Shown piece by piece: positions 20,593 through 30,607 of a stretch of 64,000 nucleotides of DNA. This DNA comes from Enterobacter sp. BIGb0383. GTDB taxonomy: Bacteria > Pseudomonadota > Gammaproteobacteria > Enterobacterales > Enterobacteriaceae. Position 1 is the stretch's first letter. Every line of letters starts with the position of its first letter. The position numbers and the translations under genes were made by a program. Under the pieces are notes generated by a model. It ran no database searches and was not told the origin of the DNA. It was given only the letters and a program-made list of their open reading frames with translations. The stretch covers positions 1,054,001-1,118,000 of the forward strand of contig NZ_RJKQ01000001.1 of assembly GCF_003751845.1 (NCBI RefSeq), in the 5' to 3' direction.

Positions 20593-20741
20593 GCAAATTA
20601 TACGTAACTTTACTGGATAGTGGGTTTGCCGGGTTACCATCGCCTTTTTGTGGTTATATTTCATAAATTTTTCAGCCATATGGCGATTGTGTAACTTCAG
20701 GTATGGGTGAATTATCGTTACGCATTGAGTGAGGGTATGCC

Positions 20742-21365
20742 ATGTCGACGATTATTATGGATCTGTGCAGTTACACCCGGTTGGGATTAGCCGGGTACCT
20801 GGTTAGTCGGGGGGTGAAGAAACGAGACATTGACGAACTAACGGGTGTCGACGATCTCGAAGCGGTTTGCCATGCGCGCAAGCCCAGTGTGGTGTTTATT
20901 AATGAAGACTGTTTTATCCACGATCCCGCAAGCAGTCAGCATATCAAGCAGATCATTAATCAACATCCCGGCACGTTGTTTATCGTTTTTATGGCGATTG
21001 CCAACGTACATTTCGATGAATATCTGTTGGTGCGTAAAAATCTGCTAATCAGTTCCAAGTCAATAAAGCCCGAATCACTGGACGATATTATTGGCGACCA
21101 CCTTAAAAAGGAAACTGCGGACGCACACGATGTCAATCTTCCGACTCTTTCATTAAGCCGAACGGAATCGAGCATGCTCAAAATGTGGATGTCCGGCCAG
21201 GGAACGATTCAGATTTCCGACCAAATGAATATAAAAGCGAAGACCGTCTCTTCACATAAAGGAAATATTAAAAGGAAAATCAAGACGCACAACAAGCAGG
21301 TGATCTATCACGTGGTTCGTCTGACCGATAATGTCACCAACGGCATTTTCGTTAATATGCGTTAA
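20742..21365 (+). CDS. rcsA: Rcs-pathway co-activator RcsA
   Basis: 207 aa. LuxR/FixJ-type HTH at the C-terminus ([20 protein letters not shown], then [20 protein letters not shown]). The N-terminal receiver-like domain lacks a phosphorylation site. Pairs with RcsB to activate colanic-acid capsule genes and to repress flagellar genes. The protein is normally Lon-degraded. Confidence 0.98.
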   Translation: MSTIIMDLCSYTRLGLAGYLVSRGVKKRDIDELTGVDDLEAVCHARKPSVVFINEDCFIHDPASSQHIKQIINQHPGTLFIVFMAIANVHFDEYLLVRKNLLISSKSIKPESLDDIIGDHLKKETADAHDVNLPTLSLSRTESSMLKMWMSGQGTIQISDQMNIKAKTVSSHKGNIKRKIKTHNKQVIYHVVRLTDNVTNGIFVNMR

Positions 21366-21417
21366 GCAGTCGCGAACTGGCGGTCTGCTCCGCCAGTTCG
21401 TTTGCTCTCCACTCCAC

Positions 21418-21606
21418 TCAGTCCGCCTTCTCCACAAAGATCCCGTCCGGGTGCCCATTGTCATTAAAAAACCAAATCCCCAGCGGATAGTCATCCAGCG
21501 ACACCAGATACATAATGCCTTCGCTAAACGTTTCCACCGCCAGTACGACACCCGGGCGGCGAGGACCCCCGTCCGTTTTGACCGTGACCCGATCGTTGAC
21601 CTGCAT
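21418..21606 (-). CDS. dsrB: Small protein DsrB
   Basis: 62 aa: [20 protein letters not shown], later [15 protein letters not shown]. The ATG at 21606 has an ideal ribosome site (AAAGGAGGT, 21612-21620). The frame is open further upstream but lacks conservation there. In E. coli it lies beside rcsA in the same order. Small beta-barrel-like protein of unknown function, related in sequence style to YodC. Confidence 0.95.
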   Translation of the reverse strand: MQVNDRVTVKTDGGPRRPGVVLAVETFSEGIMYLVSLDDYPLGIWFFNDNGHPDGIFVEKAD

Positions 21607-21739
21607 AGATAACCTCCTTTCACGTTTACGCCAGTGTAGAACAAAACCCCGTCGGCGGGCAGAGTCAGCCTGCGCAAGTGGTGATTTTCTCAACCGTCTA
21701 TACTTAAGGGCGAGCACGCAACCCTGTGAGGCAAAGGTA

Positions 21740-21961
21740 ATGAAAACCGCTAAAGAGTACAGCGACCGTGACCCGGGCGTTGACGTAGAGGCGCTGCTGG
21801 CCGCCATTAATGAGATCAGCGAGAGTGAGGTGCGTTTTGCCGACGGTGACGATCCGAACCGGCTTAGCGTAAACGGGCATGACTATCATACATGGCGGGA
21901 ACTGGCAGAAGCATTTGAACTCGATGTTCACGACTTTAGCGTGTCGGAGATAAACCGCTAA
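21740..21961 (+). CDS. yodD: Stress-associated small protein YodD
   Basis: 73 aa from ATG 21740: [20 protein letters not shown], ending [10 protein letters not shown], very close to E. coli YodD. GGCAAAGGTA precedes the start. E. coli YodD is linked to peroxide and acid stress. Its stop codon touches the 3' end of dsrA, which is on the other strand. Confidence 0.95.
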   Translation: MKTAKEYSDRDPGVDVEALLAAINEISESEVRFADGDDPNRLSVNGHDYHTWRELAEAFELDVHDFSVSEINR

Positions 21962-22045
21962 AAAAAACCCGACCGGGAGGTCGGGATGAAATACTGTGAA
22001 ACTAAAGCCACATAAAATTCGTTACATCAGGAAGTCTGATGTCGG
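21961..22045 (-). ncRNA. dsrA: DsrA small regulatory RNA
   Basis: Minus strand, about 85 nt, between yodD and mpgP exactly as in E. coli. Stem-loop 1 is perfect (ACATCAG with CTGATGT) and the rpoS-pairing stretch TTCCTGATGTAACGAATTTT is almost unchanged. The terminator CCCGACC-TCCC-GGTCGGG with seven T follows the conserved TTTCAT. The middle stem-loop, which carries the hns-pairing part in E. coli, is replaced by a different sequence around TGTG...CACA. The 5' end is set from E. coli homology and the promoter and is uncertain by a few bases. Confidence 0.93.
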
Positions 22046-22049
22046 GAAC

Positions 22050-22078
22050 ACATTATCCACAATTATTTTGCAAGACAA
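22050..22078 (-). promoter_or_regulatory. dsrA promoter
   Basis: TTGTCT (22073-22078), 17-base spacer, TAATGT (22050-22055). The -10 ends about 5-7 bases before the homology-predicted dsrA 5' end. Confidence 0.65.
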
Positions 22079-22239
22079 GATATATCATCATGCTGAATGA
22101 CCATAACGCATACGAGAAGCGGAATAAGGCTTCGGCAGGCCCTGATATCGCTGGGATCGATCCCGGCCAGATAAAATCATCCCTGCGATTATTTTTAAGA
22201 TTATTCCTGGGATAAACCGCTCATCATCGAGGAGACCCC

Positions 22240-23055
22240 ATGCCGAATCTGCACAATCCATTGCTGGTGTTCACCGACCTGGACGGCAGCCTGCTCGACA
22301 TCCATACCCTCGACTGGCAGCCTGCCGCTCCCTGGCTGATGCGCCTGCGTGAGGCACAGGTGCCGGTCATTCTGTGCAGCAGTAAGACGGCGGCGGAAAT
22401 GACCCAGCTGCAGAAAACCCTGGGGCTGGAAGGTCTGCCGCTGATTGCGGAGAACGGCGCGGTCATCCAGCTCGATACCCGCTGGGAGGCCGATCCACAC
22501 TACCCCCGGCTGATTACCGGCGCCTCCGTGGAAGATATCCTGCGTATCCTGCAGAAGCTGCGCGAAGAGGGAGGCTATAAGTTCACCTGCTTTGCTGAAG
22601 TCGACGACCAGGCGATTGCTGACTGGACCGGGGTCAGCCGCAGCCAGGCGGGACTGGCGAAGCTGCATATCGCGTCGGAAACGCTGATCTGGCGCGATGA
22701 CGACGCGCAAATGGCCGCCTTCAGCGCGGCGCTGGCACAGTACGGCCTGCGCTTTATGCAGGGTGCCCGCTTCTGGCATGTTCTCGACCAGCAGGCCGGT
22801 AAGGATAAAGCCTGTCGCTGGCTGACCGAACAATACCGCCAGCGGGAGCGTCTCGACTACACGACCCTGGGTCTGGGCGATGGTCCTAACGACGCCCCTT
22901 TGCTGGACTGCGTCGATTTTGCGGTGGTGATCAAGGGGCTTAACCGCCAGGGCGTGACGCTACGCGATGACCGCCCTCAGCGCGTCTGGCACACGACTCA
23001 GGAAGGCCCGAACGGCTGGAGCGAAGGACTGGAGCACTTTCTCGGCCCCCTTTAA
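22240..23055 (+). CDS. mpgP: Mannosyl-3-phosphoglycerate phosphatase-family HAD hydrolase
   Basis: 271 aa (YedP). HAD motif [14 protein letters not shown] with the DxDG catalytic pair, motif II ILCSSKT, a conserved Lys (KDKACRW), and motif [14 protein letters not shown]. The family hydrolyses mannosyl-3-phosphoglycerate, but no synthase is nearby and the in vivo substrate is not certain. Its TAA overlaps the dgcQ TAA on the other strand. Confidence 0.93.
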   Translation: MPNLHNPLLVFTDLDGSLLDIHTLDWQPAAPWLMRLREAQVPVILCSSKTAAEMTQLQKTLGLEGLPLIAENGAVIQLDTRWEADPHYPRLITGASVEDILRILQKLREEGGYKFTCFAEVDDQAIADWTGVSRSQAGLAKLHIASETLIWRDDDAQMAAFSAALAQYGLRFMQGARFWHVLDQQAGKDKACRWLTEQYRQRERLDYTTLGLGDGPNDAPLLDCVDFAVVIKGLNRQGVTLRDDRPQRVWHTTQEGPNGWSEGLEHFLGPL

Positions 23056-24719
23056 TCGGTGGCCTGGACCTGATTACGCCCCTGCTGTTTTGCCCGGTAG
23101 AGCCGGTTATCCGCCACCGACTGGAGCTGTTCAAAGTCATACTGCTGATGCTCTTCGCTGCTGCTCACGCCCAGGGAGGCACTGATACGTATCGTCGTGC
23201 CTCTGGAGAGTAAAATTTCCTTGCTGTTAAGACGCTGGCGGATGCGTTCCGCTATCTGGTACGCGTCAGCAAGGTCGGTACCCGGCAGCAGAATACAAAA
23301 CTCTTCCCCGCCCACCCGACCGGCAATATCCCCACCGCGCAGCGAACTGCCGATAAGCCCGCCCACGTGCACCAGAACCCGATCGCCGGCCTGATGTCCC
23401 CAGCTATCGTTAATGTTTTTGAAATGGTCGAGATCCAGCTGAATCACCGCCAGCGGCTCCTGCCTCTGCTGGCAAAGGTTGGTCTGCTGCCGCGCCCGCT
23501 CAAAGAGCGCACCGCGGTTGTACAGACGCGTCAGCGGATCGTGCCACGCCTGCCACTCCAGCGATCGCTGCATCTCGCTCATATTGAGCACCATCCGGCG
23601 AATAATGCCCCAGGAGATCAGCAGCATGCTGGTAAACAGCAGCCATACGAGGGTTAAGGCTATCGAGATAGTGCCAAAATCGCTGCGCACGCCCTCACCA
23701 AAGGTGTGAAACCGAAGCATCACGCCGTCAAAATCAGCCAGGCGCTGCCAGCTAACGTAACCTCCCGTAAATCGGATTCCGCCCCGACTTTTTTTTGCAA
23801 TTGCACCGGCCAGACGCGCATTTTCCCGTTCGCTCAGGGTCACTACATCACCAGACCAGGCAATCAGATTCATATGCCGGTCGTACAGTTGAAACCGACC
23901 ATCCCCTTCTCCGGCCGCTGCGTTGGCTAAAAACGTATTGATAGCAGAGAGGTCGAAATCCATCGCCAGAACGCCAAGCCACTGGTTACGATAGTCCACG
24001 GGCATACTGGCGGTCAGCGTGACCTCGGGCGTCATAGCGCTGTACCAGCGAAGTTTACGCGACGGGTTCGCCTGCGGGGTTTGCTCCACCATCCACGGCT
24101 CAGACTCGCGCGAATAGTAGCTGGAGAGGATATCCGTCCCGTCGGTATTGTGCAGATCCTCAGAGGAGAGATAGAAACCGGCGCGGGAAATGTACTGTGT
24201 GCGCCACGCAAAGCGGCTGGCATGACGTGAGAGGTACATCAGATAGCCCAGCTCCAGGGTCGCCGTCAGCTCATTCTCAAGCCAGGGATGCGCCCGTGAC
24301 AGCAGGTGCGTCTCTTCAACAAAGGCATCAGACACGCCTTTAACAGGGATCGTGCGCATCACATCAAGCGAAATGACCCACTCGGGCAGCTTTCGCAGAG
24401 CGTCGAAGTCATTTTTCGCATGGCGCAGCGCCTCAAAGGGGAGCGGCGCGTTTATCGCCTCCGGCATGCTGTCGTGATAAATCCTTATATCATCGATACT
24501 GAGCTGCATATGCGCATCAAAGGCGCGTGCAACATTGACCAGGCTAGTTTGCTGCCCGGTGACGTAGGCGTCCTCCAGTACCGCGACTTCTCGCCAGGTC
24601 AGCACCGTTGACAGCAATAAGACAATAATAAAGCAGAGGTTGACCACCCGCCCCGGGCGGGATTGCTGGCTGAGCTGCGCCAGCCAGCGAGGATGCTTCA
24701 CTCGGTTATCACGACGCAC
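23052..24719 (-). CDS. dgcQ: Diguanylate cyclase DgcQ (YedQ)
   Basis: 555 aa. TM1 ([18 protein letters not shown]), a periplasmic sensor domain (about 55-360), TM2 ([20 protein letters not shown]), then a GGDEF domain with active site VGGEEF and an intact inhibitory I-site (RGGD, five residues before GGEEF). It makes c-di-GMP at the inner membrane; in E. coli it regulates cellulose. I prefer GTG 24719 (GGGAG upstream): the frame is open to 24779, but that extension lies in the yodC terminator and has no counterpart in E. coli DgcQ. The 3' end overlaps mpgP by 4 bases, convergent. Confidence 0.93.
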   Translation of the reverse strand: MRRDNRVKHPRWLAQLSQQSRPGRVVNLCFIIVLLLSTVLTWREVAVLEDAYVTGQQTSLVNVARAFDAHMQLSIDDIRIYHDSMPEAINAPLPFEALRHAKNDFDALRKLPEWVISLDVMRTIPVKGVSDAFVEETHLLSRAHPWLENELTATLELGYLMYLSRHASRFAWRTQYISRAGFYLSSEDLHNTDGTDILSSYYSRESEPWMVEQTPQANPSRKLRWYSAMTPEVTLTASMPVDYRNQWLGVLAMDFDLSAINTFLANAAAGEGDGRFQLYDRHMNLIAWSGDVVTLSERENARLAGAIAKKSRGGIRFTGGYVSWQRLADFDGVMLRFHTFGEGVRSDFGTISIALTLVWLLFTSMLLISWGIIRRMVLNMSEMQRSLEWQAWHDPLTRLYNRGALFERARQQTNLCQQRQEPLAVIQLDLDHFKNINDSWGHQAGDRVLVHVGGLIGSSLRGGDIAGRVGGEEFCILLPGTDLADAYQIAERIRQRLNSKEILLSRGTTIRISASLGVSSSEEHQQYDFEQLQSVADNRLYRAKQQGRNQVQATD

Positions 24720-24764
24720 ATACGCTCCCTGATACTGACCCCTGACGTCCACTCGCCGCGCCAG

Positions 24765-24790
24765 TAAAACGCCCGGCATAGCCGGGCGTG
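24765..24790 (-). terminator. yodC terminator
   Basis: 9-bp perfect stem ACGCCCGGC / GCCGGGCGT (24769-24777 with 24781-24789) and a T-run on the minus strand, just beyond the yodC stop. Confidence 0.8.
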
Positions 24791-24794
24791 GTGG

Positions 24795-24980
24795 TTATGT
24801 CTGTTCCTGACCCGATAGTCGACTACCGGGCATCAACTCATCTTCACGAAAGGCTTCGCGTTTAACGCCATAGCCATCATACCACCGACACTCCACCATT
24901 CCGCTGGAGTAGCCGGTTACCACCATACGCGGCCCGCCGTTTTTCGCCGTAACTTCATCGCTGACTACAAAGACCATCAT
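24795..24980 (-). CDS. yodC: YodC family small protein
   Basis: 61 aa: VVSDEVTAKNGGPRMVVTGY, SGMVECRWYDGYGVKREAF. Near-identical core to E. coli YodC (DUF2158 type), a small beta protein of unknown function. It has its own terminator. Confidence 0.95.
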   Translation of the reverse strand: MMVFVVSDEVTAKNGGPRMVVTGYSSGMVECRWYDGYGVKREAFREDELMPGSRLSGQEQT

Positions 24981-25055
24981 TGCCTCCGGTATCAGGGTGA
25001 AACTTTTTCACCTTAGACGAAATTCGGCGAGTTTGCATAACCGCAGCGGCTTTTT

Positions 25056-25967
25056 TTAGTGGGTACTTCCGCGAAGCGCCGAGACGATTTTCACCGCGCC
25101 GACCACCAGCGCGCCGATAATAAAGCCGAGCACCAGATTCAGCAGCGTTGGCAGCACCCACTGCACAACCTCTGCTTGCTCGGCAGTAAAGTCCGTTATC
25201 GCATGGTGCAAAGGCGACAGCCCGTGTACCACAATCCCACCGCCCACGAGGAACATCGCCAGGGTTCCGACAATGGTCAGCGTTTTCATTAGCCGTGGTG
25301 CCAGCGCCAGCAGGCCCTGCCCCAGCGCTTTGGCGAACGCGCTGCTGCGCTCCACCAGCCAGTAGCCCATATCATCCAGCCTGACGATAACACCGACCAG
25401 GCCATAAACGCCGATAGTCACCAGCACCGCAATGCCCGACAGGACCAGCACCTGATTTAACAGCGGCGCATCCGCCACAATTCCCAGGGTGATCGCCACA
25501 ATCTCAGCCGAAAGAATAAAGTCGGTCCGCACCGCACCCTTGACCTTTTCGCGTTCAAACGCCAGCGGATCCTGACTGGCGACCGCTTCCAGCCGCTGCT
25601 GGCGGACTTCCGGGCTCTCTTTGTGCTTACGCGCATGCAGGGTATGCAGTACTTTCTCTACGCCTTCGAAGCACAGGAAAGCACCCCCAACCATCAGAAG
25701 AGGCGTGATCGCCCAGGGCAGAAAAGCGCTGATCAGCAGCGCCAGCGGGACAAGAATCACTTTATTAAGCAGTGAGCCTTTTGCCACGCTCCACACCACC
25801 GGCAGTTCGCGGTTGGCACGCACGCCGGACACCTGCTGTGCATTAAGGGAGAGATCGTCCCCCAGCACGCCGGCGGTTTTCTTTGCCGCCAGTTTTCCCA
25901 TCACCGAAATATCGTCCAGCAGCGTGGCGATATCATCCAGCAGCGTTAGTAAACTTGTACCTGCCAA
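25056..25967 (-). CDS. yedI: DUF808 inner-membrane protein YedI
   Basis: 303 aa with N-terminal [33 protein letters not shown] (family signature at residues 6-38), several TM segments (for example [19 protein letters not shown] and the C-terminal pair). Function not known. It follows yodC and diverges from yedA. Confidence 0.94.
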   Translation of the reverse strand: MAGTSLLTLLDDIATLLDDISVMGKLAAKKTAGVLGDDLSLNAQQVSGVRANRELPVVWSVAKGSLLNKVILVPLALLISAFLPWAITPLLMVGGAFLCFEGVEKVLHTLHARKHKESPEVRQQRLEAVASQDPLAFEREKVKGAVRTDFILSAEIVAITLGIVADAPLLNQVLVLSGIAVLVTIGVYGLVGVIVRLDDMGYWLVERSSAFAKALGQGLLALAPRLMKTLTIVGTLAMFLVGGGIVVHGLSPLHHAITDFTAEQAEVVQWVLPTLLNLVLGFIIGALVVGAVKIVSALRGSTH

Positions 25968-26151
25968 AATAAAACTCCTGATTATTTTCTGATTTATTCA
26001 ATAAGTCTGTCGCAAGCCGTCGTCGACCGTCGGATTACTGAAAGTCAACATTTAAACAACCTTACGTTAGCAATTAAACGCTCGCCAGTGTGACTATTTT
26101 CACGTTTACTGTAAGCGACCTTTCTATTTTTGTCTTTTGTCGTGAGGGAGT

Positions 26152-27069
26152 ATGCGTTTCAGGCAAGTTTTACCGCTCATCGGGGCGCTTTTCTCGCTCT
26201 ATATTATCTGGGGCTCGACCTATTTCGCCATCGCTATCGGTGTGCAAAGCTGGCCACCGCTGATGATGGCGGGCGTGCGTTTCTTTTCCGCCGGCGTGGT
26301 GCTGATGCTGTGGCTGATGCTGACGGGGCATAAACTGCCCCCGCGTCGTCAGTTGCTCAATGCGGCCCTGCTGGGCGTTTTACTACTGGCCGTCGGTAAC
26401 GGTGCCGTTACGGTGGCCGAACACCAGCACGTGCCGTCCGGTATTGCGGCGGTGATGGTGGCGACCGTGCCGCTATTTGCCCTCTGCTTTAGCCGTCTGT
26501 TCGGTATTGCGACGCGTAAGATCGAATGGCTGGGCATCGCCATCGGCCTCGCCGGTATTATCCTGCTTAACAGCGGCGGTAGCCTGAGCGGTAATCCCTG
26601 GGCCGCGCTGCTTATTCTGATAGGGTCGATGAGCTGGGCATTTGGATCGGTATACGGTTCACGTATTGCGTTGCCCAGCGGTATGATGGCGGGCGCGATT
26701 GAGATGCTGACGGCCGGAATTGTGCTGCTGGCCGCCTCGCTGATTGCCGGAGAGAAAATGACCACCCTGCCCACGCTATCGGGCTTCCTCGCGGTCGGTT
26801 ACCTGGCGGTCTTTGGGTCGATTATTGCCATCAACGCTTACATGTATCTGATTCGCAATGTGACACCGGCGATTGCCACCAGCTACGCCTACGTCAACCC
26901 GGTAGTAGCTGTGCTGCTGGGCACCACCTTTGCGGGCGAAATGCTGTCTGGGATGGAATGGATGGCGCTGGCGATTATTATTTTCGCCGTGGTGCTGGTT
27001 ACCCTCGGAAAATATCTGTTCTCACCGCGCGTTGTCACCGCGCCGTGCGACAGCAGCAAGAGTTCCTGA
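26152..27069 (+). CDS. yedA: EamA/DMT-family transporter YedA
   Basis: 305 aa, ten predicted TM helices in two EamA repeats; each begins like LFSLYIIWGSTYFAIAIG and LLILIGSMSWAFGSVYGSRI. An inner-membrane exporter of the drug/metabolite superfamily with unknown natural substrate. GAGGGAG precedes the ATG. The last 48 bases overlap vsr on the other strand. Confidence 0.94.
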   Translation: MRFRQVLPLIGALFSLYIIWGSTYFAIAIGVQSWPPLMMAGVRFFSAGVVLMLWLMLTGHKLPPRRQLLNAALLGVLLLAVGNGAVTVAEHQHVPSGIAAVMVATVPLFALCFSRLFGIATRKIEWLGIAIGLAGIILLNSGGSLSGNPWAALLILIGSMSWAFGSVYGSRIALPSGMMAGAIEMLTAGIVLLAASLIAGEKMTTLPTLSGFLAVGYLAVFGSIIAINAYMYLIRNVTPAIATSYAYVNPVVAVLLGTTFAGEMLSGMEWMALAIIIFAVVLVTLGKYLFSPRVVTAPCDSSKSS

Positions 27070-27543
27070 CGGGTCATCTAACTGCTGGATACCCAGAGTG
27101 TCGATCTGCGCGGCAGCGCCGCCGCCGCAGATCCACTCTTCCAGCCGGTCGCCGAGTTGTTCATCCGACAGTTTTTCCCGTCCGCGCAGGGCGCACTCCC
27201 AGACAATCAGCACCCGCCAGCCCTGCTGTAGCAGCAGCCCGATATCCCGACGGTCACGTTCGACATTCTTACCGATCTTACCCAGCCAGAATTCGGTGCG
27301 GGTGGCCGGCACCTTAAAGAGATAGCAGTCGTGATGATGCCAGAAACAGCCGTGGGTGAAGATAACGCAGCGGTACTGCGCGACCACGAAATCCGGCCGC
27401 CCCGGCAGAGTGGCGTCCTGGGCATGCCAGTCAAATCCGGTCCCGGTCAGCAACCCGCCCAGGCGCTTTTCAATCGCTGTATCGCGGGTGCCGATAGCGC
27501 GCATATTTTTGCTGCGCGTGGCCTTATCGTGAACGTCCGCCAC
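27022..27543 (-). CDS. vsr: Very-short-patch mismatch endonuclease Vsr
   Basis: 173 aa from GTG 27543 ([20 protein letters not shown]). It nicks T:G mismatches arising from deamination of Dcm-methylated cytosine. Catalytic Asp in LPGRPDFVV; zinc/active-site region [17 protein letters not shown]-like strand [11 protein letters not shown]. It overlaps dcm by 20 bases in another frame, as in E. coli. The C-terminus extends about 17 residues beyond the 156-aa E. coli protein, into the end of yedA. Confidence 0.95.
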   Translation of the reverse strand: MADVHDKATRSKNMRAIGTRDTAIEKRLGGLLTGTGFDWHAQDATLPGRPDFVVAQYRCVIFTHGCFWHHHDCYLFKVPATRTEFWLGKIGKNVERDRRDIGLLLQQGWRVLIVWECALRGREKLSDEQLGDRLEEWICGGGAAAQIDTLGIQQLDDPSGTLAAVARRGDNAR

Positions 27544-28954
27544 TGTCCTGGCCTGTTTCCCGCAGCGCAACCGCCTGCTGGATCCGGGATTTCAGCAGCT
27601 TCGCCACCGCGGCAAAGACCGGCACCACCACCGAATTGCCGAACTGGCGGTAGGCCTGAGTATCCGATACCGGGATGCGGAAGCCTTCGCCCTGAGGCGT
27701 TTCAAACCCCATGAGTCGCGCACATTCACGCGGCGTCAGACGTCGCGGCCGGTGCAGCTGGTTCTGCGGATCGTTAAAATCTTTCTCGCCCAGCGCCATG
27801 TCCCAGCCCCGGTCGATCAGGATTTCCGCCCCGTCTTTATAGTAGCGAGCCGAGAGCGTGCGGGTGACGCAATCCGCACGCGTCGGATCCACCAGCCCGT
27901 AGCCAAAACCGTTCCCGCGAGCCTGATGCTTTTTGGCATAGCGATAGAGGTAGTGCCAGAGGACCGGCGTCAGGATAAATTTCTCATTCACCCGTGGATC
28001 CAGTAGCTCGGCCAGGCGAGTCCGTCTGGCGGGGAAATGCTGGCTAATATCACGCAGGCTAAACCCGTTATGCAGGTTCAGGTCGCGACGAAAACCGACC
28101 AGCACAATGCGCTCCCGGTGCTGGGGCAGAAAGTGGCGACCGTCGATAATTTTCGGATCGTCCTGGCCCATATCACCGGCGTCGGAGACGTCGTATCCCA
28201 GCTCGTCGAGGGTCTGCATAATGATGCGGAAGGTTTTACCCCCGTCGTGGCTTTTGAGGTTTTTGACGTTCTCCAGCACAAAAATCGGCGGGCGGCGGGC
28301 ATCAATAATGCGCACCACGTCGAAAAAGAGCGTGCCCTGCGTATCGCAGGCAAAACCGTGGGCGCGGCCCATGGCATTTTTCTTGGAGACGCCCGCCAGT
28401 GAGAATGGCTGGCAGGGAAAGCCGGCCAGCAGCACGTCATGCTGAGGGATCGCCGCCCGGATATGCTCCGCCGCCTCGGCATCGCTCACCTGAGATTTGT
28501 GGCTCAGGGTAATATCGCGAATATCGGCATTAAAACGGTGCTCCTGCGGATCGCAGTACCAGTTGGCTTTATAGGTACGTACCGCGTGTTTATTCCATTC
28601 GCTGGTAAAGACGCACTGGCCGCCGATCGCCTCAAAGCCGTGGCGGATACCGCCGATACCGGCAAAGAGGTCGACAAAGCGGAAGCCATAATTCGGATGA
28701 TGGACCGGCGGCTGAGGCAGCAGGCTGTTCAGCCAGAGGCGTTCGTTTTCACTAACCCGCGATCCGGCACGCGGGCTGACCGCCATGCGTTTGAGGATCG
28801 CCGCACTCCAGTGGTTGTCACCCACGGCAATCAGCCCGCCCACCAGGGTTTTGACGTCATAAATCGCCAGTAGCCTGTTCAGCAACGCGTGGATTTGGGC
28901 CGTTACGGTCTCCGCCATCTGGTATTCAGGGGCGCTGAGTGAAGAGTTTTCCAT
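27524..28954 (-). CDS. dcm: DNA-cytosine methyltransferase Dcm
   Basis: 476 aa; methylates the inner C of CCWGG. Motif [21 protein letters not shown], catalytic PCQ loop [22 protein letters not shown] motif [22 protein letters not shown] and motif [16 protein letters not shown] 28954 aligns with the E. coli N-terminus; the frame is open to 28996 but only through a TTG. Co-transcribed with vsr; an orphan methyltransferase without a restriction partner. Confidence 0.96.
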   Translation of the reverse strand: MENSSLSAPEYQMAETVTAQIHALLNRLLAIYDVKTLVGGLIAVGDNHWSAAILKRMAVSPRAGSRVSENERLWLNSLLPQPPVHHPNYGFRFVDLFAGIGGIRHGFEAIGGQCVFTSEWNKHAVRTYKANWYCDPQEHRFNADIRDITLSHKSQVSDAEAAEHIRAAIPQHDVLLAGFPCQPFSLAGVSKKNAMGRAHGFACDTQGTLFFDVVRIIDARRPPIFVLENVKNLKSHDGGKTFRIIMQTLDELGYDVSDAGDMGQDDPKIIDGRHFLPQHRERIVLVGFRRDLNLHNGFSLRDISQHFPARRTRLAELLDPRVNEKFILTPVLWHYLYRYAKKHQARGNGFGYGLVDPTRADCVTRTLSARYYKDGAEILIDRGWDMALGEKDFNDPQNQLHRPRRLTPRECARLMGFETPQGEGFRIPVSDTQAYRQFGNSVVVPVFAAVAKLLKSRIQQAVALRETGQDSGGRSR

Positions 28955-29005
28955 ACAATTAACCAGACCAGACAAAGTGGCGACAGAGTAACACAATTTA
29001 CGCCG

Positions 29006-29701
29006 TCAGGGCTGCGGTGCGAAGCGCTGGGCGATCCGCTCATCGCTTCCGCTGTAATCCCCGCCAAGCTCCGCGCTCAGGCGGGCCATAAACTGCACCA
29101 GAAAACGGGCGCTGTCATTGGCCATCCGGCGGCCTTCGACCGTTTGCATACTTTCCGGGAGCCGCAGCAGCTTGCGCTGAAAATGGTCCAGGGAATAGCG
29201 CCGATCGTCCAGCGCGCGATGCTCCGCAAAAGGGTCATCGGGGTCAAATAGCGCCACATTAAGGGCGCCGCCAACGGCAAACACGCGGGCCAGACCAATA
29301 GCGCCAAGCGCCTCCAGCCGGTCGGCATCCTGGACAATCTTCGCCTCAGGGGTTTGGGGAGCAATACCTGCGCTGTAGCTATGGGCGGCAACGGCATGCA
29401 TCACGGACGGGATCTGCTGCGCCGGGAAGTCCGGAAAATCCTCCGTCAGGATCTGCCGGGTTTTCTCGGCCGCCCTTTGCGACGACAGATGACGCTCAGG
29501 ATGGTTTTTCGCGAGGCTGACAATATCGTGAAAATAGCAGGCGGTGAGCACCACCAGCAGGTCAACCGGTTCACCGGCCGATAAGCGCCCGGCGGTCAGC
29601 CAGACCCGACGAAAGTGACCGATATCGTGCGCCGCATCCTGATGCTGATAGTGCTGGCGTAGCCAGGCTTCAAAGCGCTCTTGCCAGTGGGAAAGATCCA
29701 T
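29006..29701 (-). CDS. yedJ: HD-domain phosphohydrolase YedJ
   Basis: 231 aa from ATG 29701 ([20 protein letters not shown]) with AGGAG before it. HD metal site: [19 protein letters not shown] and [15 protein letters not shown]. Substrate unknown. The order yedA-vsr-dcm-yedJ matches E. coli. Confidence 0.94.
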   Translation of the reverse strand: MDLSHWQERFEAWLRQHYQHQDAAHDIGHFRRVWLTAGRLSAGEPVDLLVVLTACYFHDIVSLAKNHPERHLSSQRAAEKTRQILTEDFPDFPAQQIPSVMHAVAAHSYSAGIAPQTPEAKIVQDADRLEALGAIGLARVFAVGGALNVALFDPDDPFAEHRALDDRRYSLDHFQRKLLRLPESMQTVEGRRMANDSARFLVQFMARLSAELGGDYSGSDERIAQRFAPQP

Positions 29702-30059
29702 AAATTCTCCTGTCACGTACGGGGGCTACGGCATTTTAGCGTAGCTCTGCGCCCATAACATGTAACAGGGAGAAAAAAGAGAAGACAAAATGCAAAAAAC
29801 CTCAGCCCGTCCTTATCCACCGGCCAGAGGGCGACATGGCTAAAAATGTCCGGGGTTGATTTCTGATTCAATTTACTCACCAAACCGGGAATAAACGGCG
29901 GAATTTATTTTATTGCTTTAACAAAATAAACGCCGGGTATCAAAATCCAGATAACATTTTGGCAGTTTTTCTGAAGATAATCTTTGCAACATTCTCCGGC
30001 TTGTCCTCAGAAGCCCCACCCGGTAACGTCCGCAGGCTTTTATGACTAAGGACATACTG
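29702..30059. other. Intergenic region between yedJ and the YfaZ-like gene
   Basis: 358 bases, AT-rich from about 29870 on. It should contain divergent promoters for yedJ and the outer-membrane protein gene. I see no clear -35/-10 pair, no RNA gene and no coding frame. Confidence 0.5.
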
Positions 30060-30605
30060 ATGAAAAAGATTAACGTTGTTTTATTTGCTTCACTGATTGC
30101 CGCTTCGGCCTCCTCCTTCGCGATGGGCGTGACGGCTGAACAGGGTAAAAACTTCACCAACCTCAATGCGGAACTCGGTAAAGACTCATCCGGCGTTTAT
30201 CTTGAAGGCAACTGGCTGAAAAACACCCAGGACGGCATTCAACTTGGCGGCGCGGGCGCAGGCTATAACTTCGCGCTTGGCCCGGTGATGGTTAACGCGG
30301 GCGCAAAAGCCACCTGGCTTGAGCCGAAAAAAGGCGACAACGGCGTCGCCTTCCCGGTGGGTGGCGGTATCTCTTACGCACTGACCGACAGCCTGAAACT
30401 GTACGGCGAAGGCTACTCCGCACCGAAAAGCCTGACTAACAGCGTTAAAAACTATGTTGAAGCCAACGGCGGTATTAGCTGGACGCCGATCACACCGGTC
30501 ACGCTGAAAGCCGGTTACCGCTATGCGGGCGTCGATGGTAAAAATGGCCGCCCGAGCCACACCCTGGTTGACGGCCTTTATGTTGGCGGCGGCGTCATCT
30601 TCTGA
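30060..30605 (+). CDS. YfaZ-family outer-membrane beta-barrel protein
   Basis: 181 aa from ATG 30060 (AAGGA upstream). Signal peptide MKKINVVLFASLIAASASSF cleaved near SSFAMG. The rest alternates like a small beta-barrel: NLNAELGKDSSGVYLEGNWL, GGAGAGYNFALGPVMVNAGA, and it ends in VGGGVIF with the terminal Phe used by the BAM machinery. Closest remembered family is E. coli YfaZ (GAKAxxLxPKKGDxGVA is shared). The next gene starts two bases after its stop. Confidence 0.87.
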   Translation: MKKINVVLFASLIAASASSFAMGVTAEQGKNFTNLNAELGKDSSGVYLEGNWLKNTQDGIQLGGAGAGYNFALGPVMVNAGAKATWLEPKKGDNGVAFPVGGGISYALTDSLKLYGEGYSAPKSLTNSVKNYVEANGGISWTPITPVTLKAGYRYAGVDGKNGRPSHTLVDGLYVGGGVIF

Positions 30606-30607
30606 TT

